The notes under the pieces are model-generated. The model made no database searches, had not been told where the DNA came from, and saw only the letters and a program-made list of their open reading frames with translations. From Flavobacteria bacterium RIFCSPLOWO2_12_FULL_35_11 (lineage in GTDB: Bacteria > Bacteroidota > Bacteroidia > Flavobacteriales > Flavobacteriaceae), in assembly GCA_001800975.1 (NCBI GenBank), contig MGWK01000060.1, positions 29,975 through 93,974 of the forward strand: a stretch of DNA of 64,000 nucleotides, written 5' to 3'. Positions within the stretch are counted from its first letter, which is position 1. Each line of letters starts with the position of its first letter. A program made the position numbers and the translations under genes. Shown in pieces: positions 35,392 to 44,310 of this stretch.

Positions 35392-36147
35392 TTAAATCTC
35401 TTTAATGTCTGCGGCGTTTATCCAGCCAATTTTGCCATCTGCCAGTTTAATTTTTTTCCAATTTGAAAGCTCATCCAAAATATACACTTTGGTTCCTTCA
35501 TGAAGTTCAAAAACTTCTTCACCGTCAATTGATGGTGAATTTTTAATATCACTTTTTAACGAAAAAATAATGGCACTCCTGCTTTTTTGGGTGATATCAT
35601 AATTGCTGAATGCAAAAATAACCATGACTATCATCACAAAAAAAATAAAGATGGTGGTGTTAAAATAAAACATTTTCTGTTTGGACGAATAAGAAAAATA
35701 ATACATCAAAAACAAAAATGCCGCTAAAAAGGAAGCAACCACCGCTAAAATAGCCCAAGTGTCATATGTTAATTTTTGAACAACCGCTGAAGAAAATCGC
35801 TGTAAAAATGATTTTGGTAAATCTTCAACAATATCAATTGTCATACGTTTGGCAAAAGCCAAATTATTTGAAGCATCTTCGTGGATTGGATTTAATTTTA
35901 GTGCTTTCTCATAATAATAAATGGAAGGAGCCACTTTGTTCAATTTATAATAACAATTGCCTAAATTAAAAAACAAATCATCCGATTCAAATCCCTGTTT
36001 TTCAATTTTTAAATACGATTGAATGGCTTTGGAATATTGCCCGTTTTTATAGAAATCATTTGCCTTCGAAAACAATTCATCCGTTGTTTGCGCATAGGAA
36101 AAGCTACCAATAATTAACGCTAAAATAAAAATAAATCTCGTTTTCAT
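35392..36147 (-). CDS. batE: BatE: TPR and SH3-domain protein of the Bat operon
   Basis: Last gene of the Bat (Bacteroides aerotolerance) operon. The 251-residue product has a signal peptide (MKTRFIFILALIIGSFSYAQ), TPR repeats at about 22-100 (FSKANDFYKNGQYSKAIQSY, FFNLGNCYYKLNKVAPSIYY), two membrane helices (about 130-150 and 158-178), and a C-terminal bacterial SH3-like domain (EGTKVYILDELSNWKKIKLA, GKIGWINAADI). Bat proteins are thought to form a membrane complex; the activity is unproven. It begins 2 bp after the batD stop. Confidence 0.9.
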   Translation of the reverse strand: MKTRFIFILALIIGSFSYAQTTDELFSKANDFYKNGQYSKAIQSYLKIEKQGFESDDLFFNLGNCYYKLNKVAPSIYYYEKALKLNPIHEDASNNLAFAKRMTIDIVEDLPKSFLQRFSSAVVQKLTYDTWAILAVVASFLAAFLFLMYYFSYSSKQKMFYFNTTIFIFFVMIVMVIFAFSNYDITQKSRSAIIFSLKSDIKNSPSIDGEEVFELHEGTKVYILDELSNWKKIKLADGKIGWINAADIKEI

Positions 36148-36149
36148 AT

Positions 36150-37916
36150 TTACAGCTGTTTATCAATTTCGGTTAATATTTCCACTGTTTTTTCATACTC
36201 ATTCTTCATCATAACATCTGTTGTTGGCGTGTAACGCGCAAAATCGCAATCGTTTAAAACGGTAATAAATTCATTAATAGTTACTGCATCTATCCCTTTA
36301 TTTTGAAGCAATTCGGCAATTTTTTCTTTGGAAATTTCCGAAGTTTCAATCTGAAGTTTTGCTTTTAAAAAGTTATGAAGCGCTTTTTCCAGCGCCACAT
36401 AAAAAGCTTCTTTTTTACCCAATTGCTTTTTGGCTTCCGACAAATATTTACGTGCTAATTTGTTGGCGTTTCTAATTTTATTTCCAAAAATATCTCCAGC
36501 GCGTTTTGCGCGTTTTTTTCCAATAAGTATCCCAATAGGAATCACTAAAAACGGCAACAACAGCAATAAATAAAATTCAACTGAATGTAAAAATTCTTTT
36601 TTTGAAGCGGGTTCAAACTTAGTTTCCAGCGCTATAAATCTAAAATTATTTCCATTGGCAACTACATTTTTTTTAAATGAGCCGGCTGTGTCATTGGCGG
36701 ATGAAGGCAGATCTTTGCCTTCGGTAACTTCCACAAAAACGGCTTCAGCCAATATGGTATGGTATTTTTCCTCTTTCGGATTAAAGTAGGAAAAAGTGAC
36801 TTCCGGAATTTTATATTTTCCTTTATACTGCGGAACAACCGTATACGCATCTGAAATTGATCCTTTTAAACCGTTTAAAGTAGTCGTTACTTCTTCCTTA
36901 TGTTCGGGTGTGAAAGCTTCCAGTTCGGCTGGAGTTACTATTTTAGGGATTTCGAACAATTTTAAATTGCCGCTTCCTTTTACTTCAACCTTTATTTGAG
37001 CCGCTTCATTCGCATTTAACACGTTTTTATCTGCGGAAACTTGAAACTCAAACTCACCCACAGCACCAGAAAAATCTATAGGTTTTCCTAATTCAGGCAA
37101 GGCTTTTACTCTTACTTTTCTTACAGCCGATTGCGTTGCATAGCTAATATTTCTGGTAATCATATTTCCGAAAAAATCTCCTCTTCCGGTTGGAATACCC
37201 ACTGAAAAATCCATTTTCATGGGTTCAATAATTAATTCTCCAGCTCTTTGAGGAATCAGAACGGCTCTTTTAAGGACTAAAAATCGATAATCCTCTCCAT
37301 TATATTTCCCATTTTGAGCATTCAATTCTGTCACTTCAATATCTTGATTCCAAAAGCCATTGTACTGGGGAGATTCAGTTACGCGCCAATCGTTCACTCC
37401 TATATTTTGACTTACAAATAATTTATAAACCACATAAATTCCTTCACCTACATACGGATTTAAATTTGACACTTCAGCCACCAAATGAATGTTTTGCTGC
37501 GCAACATATTCAGGATTATTAGGGTCTTTTGGAATTTCTACTGATTTTGAAACCGTTATTTTAACAGCATTCGATTTTACAATTTCATTATTATATTCTA
37601 TGGAAGCCGGTTCAATGGTGAATTCACCTTCTCTTTTTGGCTCAAGAATATAAATATAAGTTTGAGAATAGCTTGCTTTTCCATTGATCCAGGATTGACT
37701 CACCGATGAACTTGGGCCGCCAACCACTTTAAAATCTGAAAATGAAGGTGGCTTAAAATTGTCGGCGCCTTGCTTGTCTACCGAAAACTCTATTCTAAAA
37801 CGCTGATTTACCCCTAAATTACTTTTGCTCACGGCAGTTTTAAACGCAACCTGTGCAAAAAGCACTTGCGAAGCAAACACTGAAATAATTAATATGTAAA
37901 ACCTTACACTTTTCAT
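36150..37916 (-). CDS. batD: BatD: oxygen-tolerance family protein
   Basis: A 588-residue exported membrane protein of the BatD family. It has a signal peptide (ISVFASQVLFAQ), several immunoglobulin-like beta domains in the periplasm (for example RFRIEFSVDKQGADNFKPPS and VGEFEFQVSADKNVLNANEA), a single membrane helix at about 455-475 (FYLLLLLPFLVIPIGILIG) and a cytoplasmic helical tail rich in Lys and Glu. Adjacent to batE and batC within 3 bp on each side. In Bacteroides the bat locus affects survival in air; the biochemical role is unknown. Confidence 0.92.
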   Translation of the reverse strand: MKSVRFYILIISVFASQVLFAQVAFKTAVSKSNLGVNQRFRIEFSVDKQGADNFKPPSFSDFKVVGGPSSSVSQSWINGKASYSQTYIYILEPKREGEFTIEPASIEYNNEIVKSNAVKITVSKSVEIPKDPNNPEYVAQQNIHLVAEVSNLNPYVGEGIYVVYKLFVSQNIGVNDWRVTESPQYNGFWNQDIEVTELNAQNGKYNGEDYRFLVLKRAVLIPQRAGELIIEPMKMDFSVGIPTGRGDFFGNMITRNISYATQSAVRKVRVKALPELGKPIDFSGAVGEFEFQVSADKNVLNANEAAQIKVEVKGSGNLKLFEIPKIVTPAELEAFTPEHKEEVTTTLNGLKGSISDAYTVVPQYKGKYKIPEVTFSYFNPKEEKYHTILAEAVFVEVTEGKDLPSSANDTAGSFKKNVVANGNNFRFIALETKFEPASKKEFLHSVEFYLLLLLPFLVIPIGILIGKKRAKRAGDIFGNKIRNANKLARKYLSEAKKQLGKKEAFYVALEKALHNFLKAKLQIETSEISKEKIAELLQNKGIDAVTINEFITVLNDCDFARYTPTTDVMMKNEYEKTVEILTEIDKQL

Positions 37917-37919
37917 TTT

Positions 37920-38711
37920 TTACCAGTCTTTTTCTTGTTTAATTTTTTGACCTCGTGATTTTTGGGCATTTAATTTTTTTTGCGTTTTATTTTCTTCATT
38001 ATTCATGGCCTCTAACAGTTGTTTCATCTGTTCAGGCGACAACTGATTTGGTCTTGGTTTTTGATCTTTATTTTGCTGATCGTCTTTATCTTTCTTCGGA
38101 TCGCTTTTGTCATCTTCTTTGTCTTTTCCCTTGTCCTGATTTTTATCCTTTTGGTCTTTTTTATCCTTGTCTCCGCCTTCCTTGTCTTTTTGATCTTTAT
38201 TTTTACCGTCTTTTTTGTCGTCCTTATTATCTTTATTGTCCTTGTTGTCTTTATTCTGTTGATTTTTCAATAATTTCTGGGCCATTGCCAAATTATAACG
38301 CGTTTCATCGTCTTTGGAATTATTACGCATCGCATTTTTATAGGCTTCAACAGCTTTGTCATATTGCTTTTCTTTCATAAAGGCATTTCCCATATTGTGA
38401 AAAGTTTCCGCTTTGCTCATTTTGTCGGGCGCTATTTTTTCAGCCAAATCATATTGAAAAACCGCCTCTTTATTTTTGTTTTTCTGATAGATGGTATTTG
38501 CTAAATTATAGGATGCTTTTGCGTAATTCGGATTTTTATCCAACGCTTTTTTATAGGCAATTTCAGCTTCTTCGAATTTTAGCTGATTGTATAATTCGTT
38601 TCCTTCCCTTACATCTTTTCTTGCTTCACGTTCCAAAACTTTTGGATCTTTTTGCTGAGAAAACATCAAAGATGTAACACATAAAAATAAGATGACTATG
38701 CTATTTCTCAT
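37920..38711 (-). CDS. batC: BatC: TPR protein with Lys/Asp-rich tail
   Basis: A 263-residue protein with signal peptide (MRNSIVILFLCVTSLMFSQ) and three or so TPR repeats at 35-150 (NELYNQLKFEEAEIAYKKAL, FHNMGNAFMKEKQYDKAVEA). From about 155 to 225 comes a striking low-complexity stretch of Lys, Asp, Gln and Asn (repeats of KDNKD and KDQKDK), then QLSPEQMKQLLEAMNNEE, a helix conserved in Bat-operon TPR proteins. It overlaps the batB stop by 11 bp. A scaffolding role is inferred from the TPRs. Confidence 0.88.
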   Translation of the reverse strand: MRNSIVILFLCVTSLMFSQQKDPKVLEREARKDVREGNELYNQLKFEEAEIAYKKALDKNPNYAKASYNLANTIYQKNKNKEAVFQYDLAEKIAPDKMSKAETFHNMGNAFMKEKQYDKAVEAYKNAMRNNSKDDETRYNLAMAQKLLKNQQNKDNKDNKDNKDDKKDGKNKDQKDKEGGDKDKKDQKDKNQDKGKDKEDDKSDPKKDKDDQQNKDQKPRPNQLSPEQMKQLLEAMNNEENKTQKKLNAQKSRGQKIKQEKDW

Positions 38712-39735
38712 TAAATAAATTTAATTTTTGAATCCATTTTGTTTTCTTTTCAAGCAATGTTACATCAACAATTAACAACAACAATCCGATGCCAATAAAC
38801 CACTGAAACTGATCTTCATAATCTGAAAATTGCTTGGTCTCAAATTCGTTTTTTTCTGCTTTTTCCAAAACCTCTTTAATACTGGCAATGGTTTCCTGTG
38901 TTTTATTTCCGTTTATGTATTTTCCGTTTCCTGCATTGGCGATGTCTCTTAAAATCTGTTCGTTCATTTGGGTCACAACCACCATGCCTTTACTGTCTTT
39001 TTTATAGCCCATAACCCGTCCGTTATCTTTAAGGGGAATTGGGCCTCCTTTTGCGGTTCCAATGCCCACAGTATAGATTTTTATGCCTTTTTCAGCAGCT
39101 TGTTTAGCCAACTCCAACGTGTTTTCCTCATGATCTTCCCCGTCGGAAACAATCACTAAAAATCGGTTGGTTTGCTCGTTGTCATCATAATAAGTGAGTG
39201 CTCTTTCTATGGCGTCATTTATGGCAGTTCCCTGACTTGAGACCATATCGGTATTTGCATTTTGAAGGAACATTTTTGCTGCAGCATAATCCGTTGTAAT
39301 TGGAAGCAATGGATATGAATTTCCTGCGTAAATGATAATTCCCACCCGGTCGCTGCCAAGATTTTCAACAATTTTAGTGATAATTTGTTTGGCTTTTTCT
39401 AAACGATTTGGTGCAATATCTTCCGCCACCATACTTTTTGAAACATCCAAAGCGAAAACAATGTCAACGCCTTCACGTTTTACCGTTTCCAATTTTGTTC
39501 CCATTTTAGGGTTTGTCAATGAAATAATTAAAAAAGCCAATGCCAAACAAAAGACCGTAATTTTTAAAAACGATTTAAACGTCGATTTTTCCGGACTTAA
39601 TTTTTGAATTAATTTATGGTCAGCAAATTGCTTTTGAATGCGTTTTTTCCACCAAAGCACCAATAGAAACACCACAACTATTGCCGGAATAATTGCCAAG
39701 TAATAAAAATATGTCGGTTCTTCTATTTGATACAT
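38701..39735 (-). CDS. batB: BatB: VWA domain membrane protein
   Basis: A 344-residue membrane protein with N-terminal helices (about 9-28 and 55-73), a von Willebrand factor A domain at about 88-280, and a C-terminal helix (IGIGLLLLIVDVTLL). The metal-ion site is D-x-S-x-S in FALDVSKSMVAED, with TAINDAIERAL and VSDGEDHEENT as the other MIDAS parts. BatA and BatB are paired VWA proteins of the Bat operon. An unrelated small gene and repeats separate it from batA here, unlike the usual tight spacing. Confidence 0.92.
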   Translation of the reverse strand: MYQIEEPTYFYYLAIIPAIVVVFLLVLWWKKRIQKQFADHKLIQKLSPEKSTFKSFLKITVFCLALAFLIISLTNPKMGTKLETVKREGVDIVFALDVSKSMVAEDIAPNRLEKAKQIITKIVENLGSDRVGIIIYAGNSYPLLPITTDYAAAKMFLQNANTDMVSSQGTAINDAIERALTYYDDNEQTNRFLVIVSDGEDHEENTLELAKQAAEKGIKIYTVGIGTAKGGPIPLKDNGRVMGYKKDSKGMVVVTQMNEQILRDIANAGNGKYINGNKTQETIASIKEVLEKAEKNEFETKQFSDYEDQFQWFIGIGLLLLIVDVTLLEKKTKWIQKLNLFNEK

Positions 39736-40220
39736 CTTTTTTAATGTTTAATCGTTTAAACGTTTAATTGATTTAATTTTTGTTGTGTCCTTTAACTGTT
39801 TAATTGTGATTTTCTTAATGCGTTTAACATATTTGAGATTTTATTAATGTCTTCTCTTAACTTTTCATAATCTTTTTCAGCAATAAAATTAAGTTCCTTT
39901 GACAGAATTAATTGATTTAAAACTTCCATTAATGAACTAAAAGCCATAGTTGTGAAATGGGCTTTATCTTTATTTGTGCTTCTTGATGTTCCTTCAGCTA
40001 GATTAGATGCAATTGAAATAGAAGCTCTTCTTAACTGGCTTGTCAATCCAAATTTTTCATTTTCAGGAAAATAAGTTGTGAGCTCATATATTGATTTTGT
40101 AAAATCAACCGAACATTTCCAAACTTCTAATTTTTCAAATGAATATAAATACATTTTTTATCTTTAAACAAATAAACTATTCAACGCTTCCACTTCTCAA
40201 CGGCTCAACAATTCAACAAT
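39736..40220. repeat. AAC-rich repeats flanking an inserted gene in the Bat operon
   Basis: The tract at 39741-39790 is GTTTAA-rich (TTTAATCGTTTAAACG, TTTAACTGTTTAATTG) and the tract at 40155-40215 is its strand-opposite form (CTATTCAACGCTTCC, CAACAATTCAACAATC). The two tracts are thus roughly inverted around the four-helix-bundle gene. Related tracts occur at about 26448-26516 and 43080-43187. Confidence 0.6.
39792..40154 (-). CDS. Four helix bundle protein (S23/IVP type)
   Basis: A 120-residue protein of the four-helix-bundle family first seen encoded in 23S rRNA intervening sequences. The pattern FEKLEVWKCSVDFTKSIYEL, FGLTSQLRRASISIASNLAEG and LNQLILSKELNFI is diagnostic. Its function is unknown; the related Avd protein works in diversity-generating retroelements, but no reverse transcriptase or variable repeat is seen here. 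It sits between batA and batB, on the same strand, flanked by AAC-rich tracts, which suggests a later insertion into the operon. Confidence 0.9.
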   Translation of the reverse strand: MYLYSFEKLEVWKCSVDFTKSIYELTTYFPENEKFGLTSQLRRASISIASNLAEGTSRSTNKDKAHFTTMAFSSLMEVLNQLILSKELNFIAEKDYEKLREDINKISNMLNALRKSQLNS

Positions 40221-41228
40221 CTAAATAAAACTTCTAAAAATGGTATTCTTCAAAGCCAGTTCAATTAACAAAAGCAATCCGGCCAATAAAACCAGAAATC
40301 TGTATTTTTCCTGATAATTGTAATATTTAAACTCTTCAACCTCTGTTTTTTCCAGCTTATTAATTTCGTTATAAATCGCTTTTAGTTTTGTATTGTCTGT
40401 TGCCCTAAAATAAATTCCTCCAGTTTGTCGCGCAATGTATTGCAATAATGGTTCGTCAATTTCAACAAGTGCGTTCTTGAACAATAACTCGCCTGATGTT
40501 GGATCTTTTGCATAAGGAAACGGCGCAGTTCCGTTTGTGCCGATTCCGATGGTATACACTTTAATCCCCAGTCCAACCGCCAATTCAGCGGCTGTTTTTG
40601 GATCAACAAATCCAGTATTGTTAACGCCATCAGTCAATAAAATAATCACTTTTCCTTTGGCCTTACTTTCTTTTAACCTGTTCACAGCCGAGCCTAAACC
40701 CATTCCAATGGCGGTACCTCCATCCAATCCGCCCCATTTAATTTCAGAAAGGGTACTCATAACAATTCTTTTATCACTGGTAATTGGCGTTTGTGTAAAG
40801 CTTTCGCCTGCATAAACAACAATTCCTATCCTGTCATTCGGACGCTGATTTACAAATTCAATGGCCACTACTTTTAAAGCTTCCAATCGGTTTGGTTTTA
40901 AATCGCGCGCCAACATGCTCGCCGAAACGTCAATGGCCATCACAATATCAATTCCTTTGTTTGTTTTGGTATTTTGACTCATCGAGACAGTTCTGGGACG
41001 CGCCAAAGCAACAATTAATAAAGCAATTGCAAACAGTCTTAAAATATAGAGCAAGAGTTTTAATTTTGCCCAAATTGAAGTTTTGGCTTCAAATCCTTTA
41101 GTGCTTGAAATAATTAATGCGGCACTGTCCTCTTTTCGCACTAAAAAATACCAGATTGCCAGCAAAGGTATCAGCACCAATAGCCATAAAAACTGCGGAT
41201 GTAAAAACTCAAAATTATTCCACTTCAT
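40221..41228 (-). CDS. batA: BatA: VWA domain membrane protein
   Basis: A 335-residue VWA protein with two N-terminal membrane helices (about 12-28 and 55-73), the VWA domain (about 88-290), and a C-terminal helix (FLVLLAGLLLLIELALK). The MIDAS motif is in MAIDVSASMLARDLKPN, with GGTAIGMGLGSAVNRL and LLTDGVNNTGF. Its start overlaps the end of the upstream gene by 14 bp, typical for this operon. With BatB it is thought to form the core of the Bat complex. Confidence 0.93.
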   Translation of the reverse strand: MKWNNFEFLHPQFLWLLVLIPLLAIWYFLVRKEDSAALIISSTKGFEAKTSIWAKLKLLLYILRLFAIALLIVALARPRTVSMSQNTKTNKGIDIVMAIDVSASMLARDLKPNRLEALKVVAIEFVNQRPNDRIGIVVYAGESFTQTPITSDKRIVMSTLSEIKWGGLDGGTAIGMGLGSAVNRLKESKAKGKVIILLTDGVNNTGFVDPKTAAELAVGLGIKVYTIGIGTNGTAPFPYAKDPTSGELLFKNALVEIDEPLLQYIARQTGGIYFRATDNTKLKAIYNEINKLEKTEVEEFKYYNYQEKYRFLVLLAGLLLLIELALKNTIFRSFI

Positions 41229-42126
41229 TTCTTGTTTCTTTTACCGGTTTTAAATTTTGTAAAATGCGCTCGGCTAAGGTTCTGTGCACTTTTATTTCAT
41301 CAACAATTGGTTTTGATTTTGCAAATTTCACCATATCGGCACTTTGTAAAACTTCTTTTAATTGTTGTATGGTTTCTTTAGATATTCCCAATTTGCTCGA
41401 CTCATTAAAATCGTTGATTGTTTCTATCAATTCATTTGTGGTAGATTCCAAGGCAGGTATATAAATGTCTTTTTCAATATAGGTTCTTACAATATCGGTA
41501 AGTTCCGTATAATATATTTTTATTTTGTTTTGCTGAAGCAATTGTTTTTCGTCCAATTCTTTAAGACGCTGCAATGCTTCTTGTATTGGGGCGACAACAA
41601 CTATTGGCACTTCTATTTTCTCTTTCTTTCTGAAAATGAAATACAATGCGGTGGCTATCAGCACTAAAATCAGAATAATCCACCACAACATTGGTTTGTA
41701 ATCATCAAATGTTTTTGGTTCGCTTTTAATTGCTTTTATGGGAAACATTTGTTGTTTTAACGTATCCACTTTAACAGTTGCCACACTCACCAGCAATGAA
41801 TCGGTGAAAAAAGCTTTGTTGTTAATAAGCACCTGTTGTTTTGGGATTGTATAACGCCCGCTGTCAAAACTTGTCAGCACATATTTTTTTTCATAGGTGT
41901 CTTTTAAAGTATCAACAGGCAATGATTCCACAACCTCCACTTTTCCTAAACGATCTAACTGCAATTTTGGAAAAATTACCATGCCTTTTTTTGTAACCGA
42001 TATTTTATATTGAATATGTTCGCCAATTTTTATGTTAGCGGTATCTATAGCAAGCGAAACAGGATTTTCCTGAGTAAAACCTATAAAACCAATTAAAAAT
42101 AATATATAAAATATCTGTTTTTTCAT
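41215..42126 (-). CDS. Bat operon membrane protein of unknown function
   Basis: A 303-residue protein found between the DUF58 and batA genes in Bacteroidota. It has a signal peptide (MKKQIFYILFLIGFIGFTQ), an extracytoplasmic beta domain (about 20-135, resembling a short BatD domain: IKIGEHIQYKISVTKKGMVI), one membrane helix at about 150-168 (MLWWIILILVLIATALYFIF), and a cytoplasmic helical tail (ALQRLKELDEKQLLQQNKIK). No enzymatic motif is seen. Overlap with batA and a 24 bp gap to the DUF58 gene show it belongs to the operon. Confidence 0.85.
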   Translation of the reverse strand: MKKQIFYILFLIGFIGFTQENPVSLAIDTANIKIGEHIQYKISVTKKGMVIFPKLQLDRLGKVEVVESLPVDTLKDTYEKKYVLTSFDSGRYTIPKQQVLINNKAFFTDSLLVSVATVKVDTLKQQMFPIKAIKSEPKTFDDYKPMLWWIILILVLIATALYFIFRKKEKIEVPIVVVAPIQEALQRLKELDEKQLLQQNKIKIYYTELTDIVRTYIEKDIYIPALESTTNELIETINDFNESSKLGISKETIQQLKEVLQSADMVKFAKSKPIVDEIKVHRTLAERILQNLKPVKETRNEVE

Positions 42127-42150
42127 TTATTTTCCATTCAAATTCATTTG

Positions 42151-43023
42151 CTATTTAGCGCCTTTTCGCTTAAAGTAACCCAGCAATTTTTTAACATAAC
42201 TTTCATCTATTTGAGAACTGATGGTTCCAGAACCGCAACGGGTAAAGGATTTTTCAAAATAATCCACCGTTTTCAAATAATGTGCCTTGTAGCCATTTCT
42301 CACACTTTGTGATGCTGTATTTACCAACATTGTTTTTCCTGTTTCGGCGTCGCGCATTGGCACCATTCCCAAATTTGGAATTGCGCTGTCATGAATATCG
42401 TAAACCCTGATTCCGGTTACATCATGCTTTCTGCCAACTATTTTTAAAGTTTGTTCATATTCGGAATCCATAAAATCGGACAAAATAAAAACAATCGCTT
42501 TTTTCTTCATAACACTTGAAAAAAACTTAAGCGCTTCATTCAAGTTTGTTTTTTTACTTTTCGGCTTAAATTCTATCAGTTCCCTAATAATTCTTAACAC
42601 ATGGCTTTTTCCTTTTTTAGGAGGAACATACAATTCCATTTGGTCTGAGAATAAAAGTAAACCAACTTTATCGTTATTTTGAATGGCCGAAAAAGCCAAT
42701 GTTGCCGCAATTTCGGTAATGGTATCGCGCTTAAATTGTTGCGTGGTTCCAAAATATTCAGAGCCGCTTACATCAACCATTAAAACCACCGTTAATTCTC
42801 TTTCCTCTTCAAAAACTTTTACAAAAGGTTCGTTGTAACGTGCAGTTACATTCCAGTCAATTGCCCTGATGTCATCGCCGTATTGGTATTGTCGTACTTC
42901 AGAAAAAGTCATACCGCGTCCCTTGAACGAACTGTGGTATTCGCCAGAAAATATATGATTAGACAAGCGACGTGTCTTAATCTCAATTTTACGAACTTTT
43001 TTAAGTATTTCTTTAGTATCCAT
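42151..43023 (-). CDS. DUF58 domain-containing protein
   Basis: A 290-residue cytosolic protein of the DUF58 family, with a VWA-like fold. The signature GDDIRAIDWNVTARYNEPFV lies near 49-68, followed by the VWA-type DVSGSEYFG. DUF58 proteins are nearly always encoded next to MoxR ATPases, which are believed to act on VWA-protein complexes. It is 164 bp downstream of moxR; the gap has AAC-rich repeat sequence. The role is inferred from this conserved partnership. Confidence 0.92.
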   Translation of the reverse strand: MDTKEILKKVRKIEIKTRRLSNHIFSGEYHSSFKGRGMTFSEVRQYQYGDDIRAIDWNVTARYNEPFVKVFEEERELTVVLMVDVSGSEYFGTTQQFKRDTITEIAATLAFSAIQNNDKVGLLLFSDQMELYVPPKKGKSHVLRIIRELIEFKPKSKKTNLNEALKFFSSVMKKKAIVFILSDFMDSEYEQTLKIVGRKHDVTGIRVYDIHDSAIPNLGMVPMRDAETGKTMLVNTASQSVRNGYKAHYLKTVDYFEKSFTRCGSGTISSQIDESYVKKLLGYFKRKGAK

Positions 43024-43187
43024 TTAATTAAAGTTGAAAGTTTAAAGTTAAAAGTTGAAAAGTTTTGAAAATAAACAAAACAACAATTACACGATTTAAC
43101 TTTTATTTGCTGGGCATTTTTTTGGTTGAATTTGAAAAATTAAAAAAAAATCAAATAAACGATTACACGATTCAACAATTAAACCCT
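43024..43187. repeat. AAC/AAAGTT-rich repeat tract between moxR and the DUF58 gene
   Basis: The 164 bp gap is low-complexity: AAAGTTGAAAGTTTAAAG at the left, and ATTACACGATTTAAC and ACGATTACACGATTCAAC units on the right. It is of the same kind as the tracts flanking the four-helix-bundle gene. No hairpin terminator is visible. Confidence 0.6.
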
Positions 43188-44195
43188 TTATGGTACTTCA
43201 ACTTCGTTTACAATTTTGTTGATGATGTCTTCTGAAGTGATATTTTCTGCCTCAGCCTCATAGGTAACTCCGATTCTGTGACGCAAAACATCGTGCACAA
43301 CTGCGCGCACATCTTCCGGGATCACATAACCTCTGCGTTTAATAAAAGCGTAGCATTTGGCCGCAAGCGCTAAGTTAATGCTTCCGCGGGGCGAAGCGCC
43401 AAAACTTATCAAACCTTTTAAATCTGATAAATTATATTTTTCAGGAAAACGTGTTGCGAAAATAATATCGAGTATGTATTTTTCAATTTTCTCATCCATA
43501 TATACTTCACGTACCGCTTTTCTTGCCCTAATAATCTGATCAATGGAAGCCACGGCATTCACATTTCCATAACTGTCGTTTAAATGTTGACGCATAATTA
43601 ATTGCTCTTCATCTAATTTTGGATAGTTAATAACCGTTTTTAGCATAAATCGGTCAATTTGTGCTTCAGGCAGCGGATACGTTCCTTCTTGTTCTATTGG
43701 GTTTTGGGTTGCCATCACTAAAAATGGTTCTTCCAATTTAAAAGTAGTGTCTCCGATGGTGATTTGGCGTTCTTGCATGGCTTCCAATAAAGCGGACTGC
43801 ACTTTTGCCGGCGCACGGTTAATCTCATCCGCCAACACAAAATTTGCGAAAATAGGTCCTTTTTTTATGGAAAAGTCATTGACTTTAATATTGTAAATCA
43901 TTGTTCCGATAACATCGGCCGGTAACAAATCGGGCGTAAACTGAATTCTGCTGAACTTGCCCTGAACCGCTTTGGCCAAGGTATTTATCGCCAATGTTTT
44001 CGCCAAGCCAGGAACACCTTCCAACAAAATATGTCCGTTTCCCAACAACCCGATAAGCAATCGTTCAACCATATGTTTTTGGCCAACAATCACTTTGTTC
44101 ATCTCCATCATCAACAAATCCACAAAGGCGCTTTCCCTTTCAATTTTTTCATTTATAGCCCTAATATCTACAGAAACGTTATTTTCTTCAATCAT
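43188..44195 (-). CDS. moxR: MoxR family AAA ATPase
   Basis: A 335-residue AAA+ ATPase, first gene of the Bat operon. I use the ATG at 44195 (MIEENNVSVDIRAINEK), as the 17 codons before it look unlike the family. Walker A is in EGVPGLAKTLA, Walker B in VLADEINRAPAKVQSALLEAM, sensor 1 in MATQNPIEQEGTYPLPEAQ, and there is an R-finger region DRFMLK. MoxR ATPases act like chaperones on VWA-domain partners, here BatA and BatB. The gene is likely transcribed from the 115 bp gap behind lpxH. Confidence 0.95.
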   Translation of the reverse strand: MIEENNVSVDIRAINEKIERESAFVDLLMMEMNKVIVGQKHMVERLLIGLLGNGHILLEGVPGLAKTLAINTLAKAVQGKFSRIQFTPDLLPADVIGTMIYNIKVNDFSIKKGPIFANFVLADEINRAPAKVQSALLEAMQERQITIGDTTFKLEEPFLVMATQNPIEQEGTYPLPEAQIDRFMLKTVINYPKLDEEQLIMRQHLNDSYGNVNAVASIDQIIRARKAVREVYMDEKIEKYILDIIFATRFPEKYNLSDLKGLISFGASPRGSINLALAAKCYAFIKRRGYVIPEDVRAVVHDVLRHRIGVTYEAEAENITSEDIINKIVNEVEVP

Positions 44196-44310
44196 ATTTT
44201 TTGTTTTTAAACGTATGAATTTTATATGCGCCGTAAGGCTATGCAAATAGCATAAATATTTTCTTAAAACTTGTTAAAAATTGGTTAAAAATAAAAGCCA
44301 CAAGCCAGGT

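Noticed and set aside
37955..38380. Cys/Tyr/Leu-rich plus-strand ORFs opposite batC
   Set aside because: They mirror the Lys/Asp low-complexity tail of BatC and have no normal protein composition.
39792..40154. Diversity-generating retroelement (Avd-like protein)
   Set aside because: The protein shares the four-helix-bundle fold, but no reverse transcriptase, template repeat or variable repeat is nearby.
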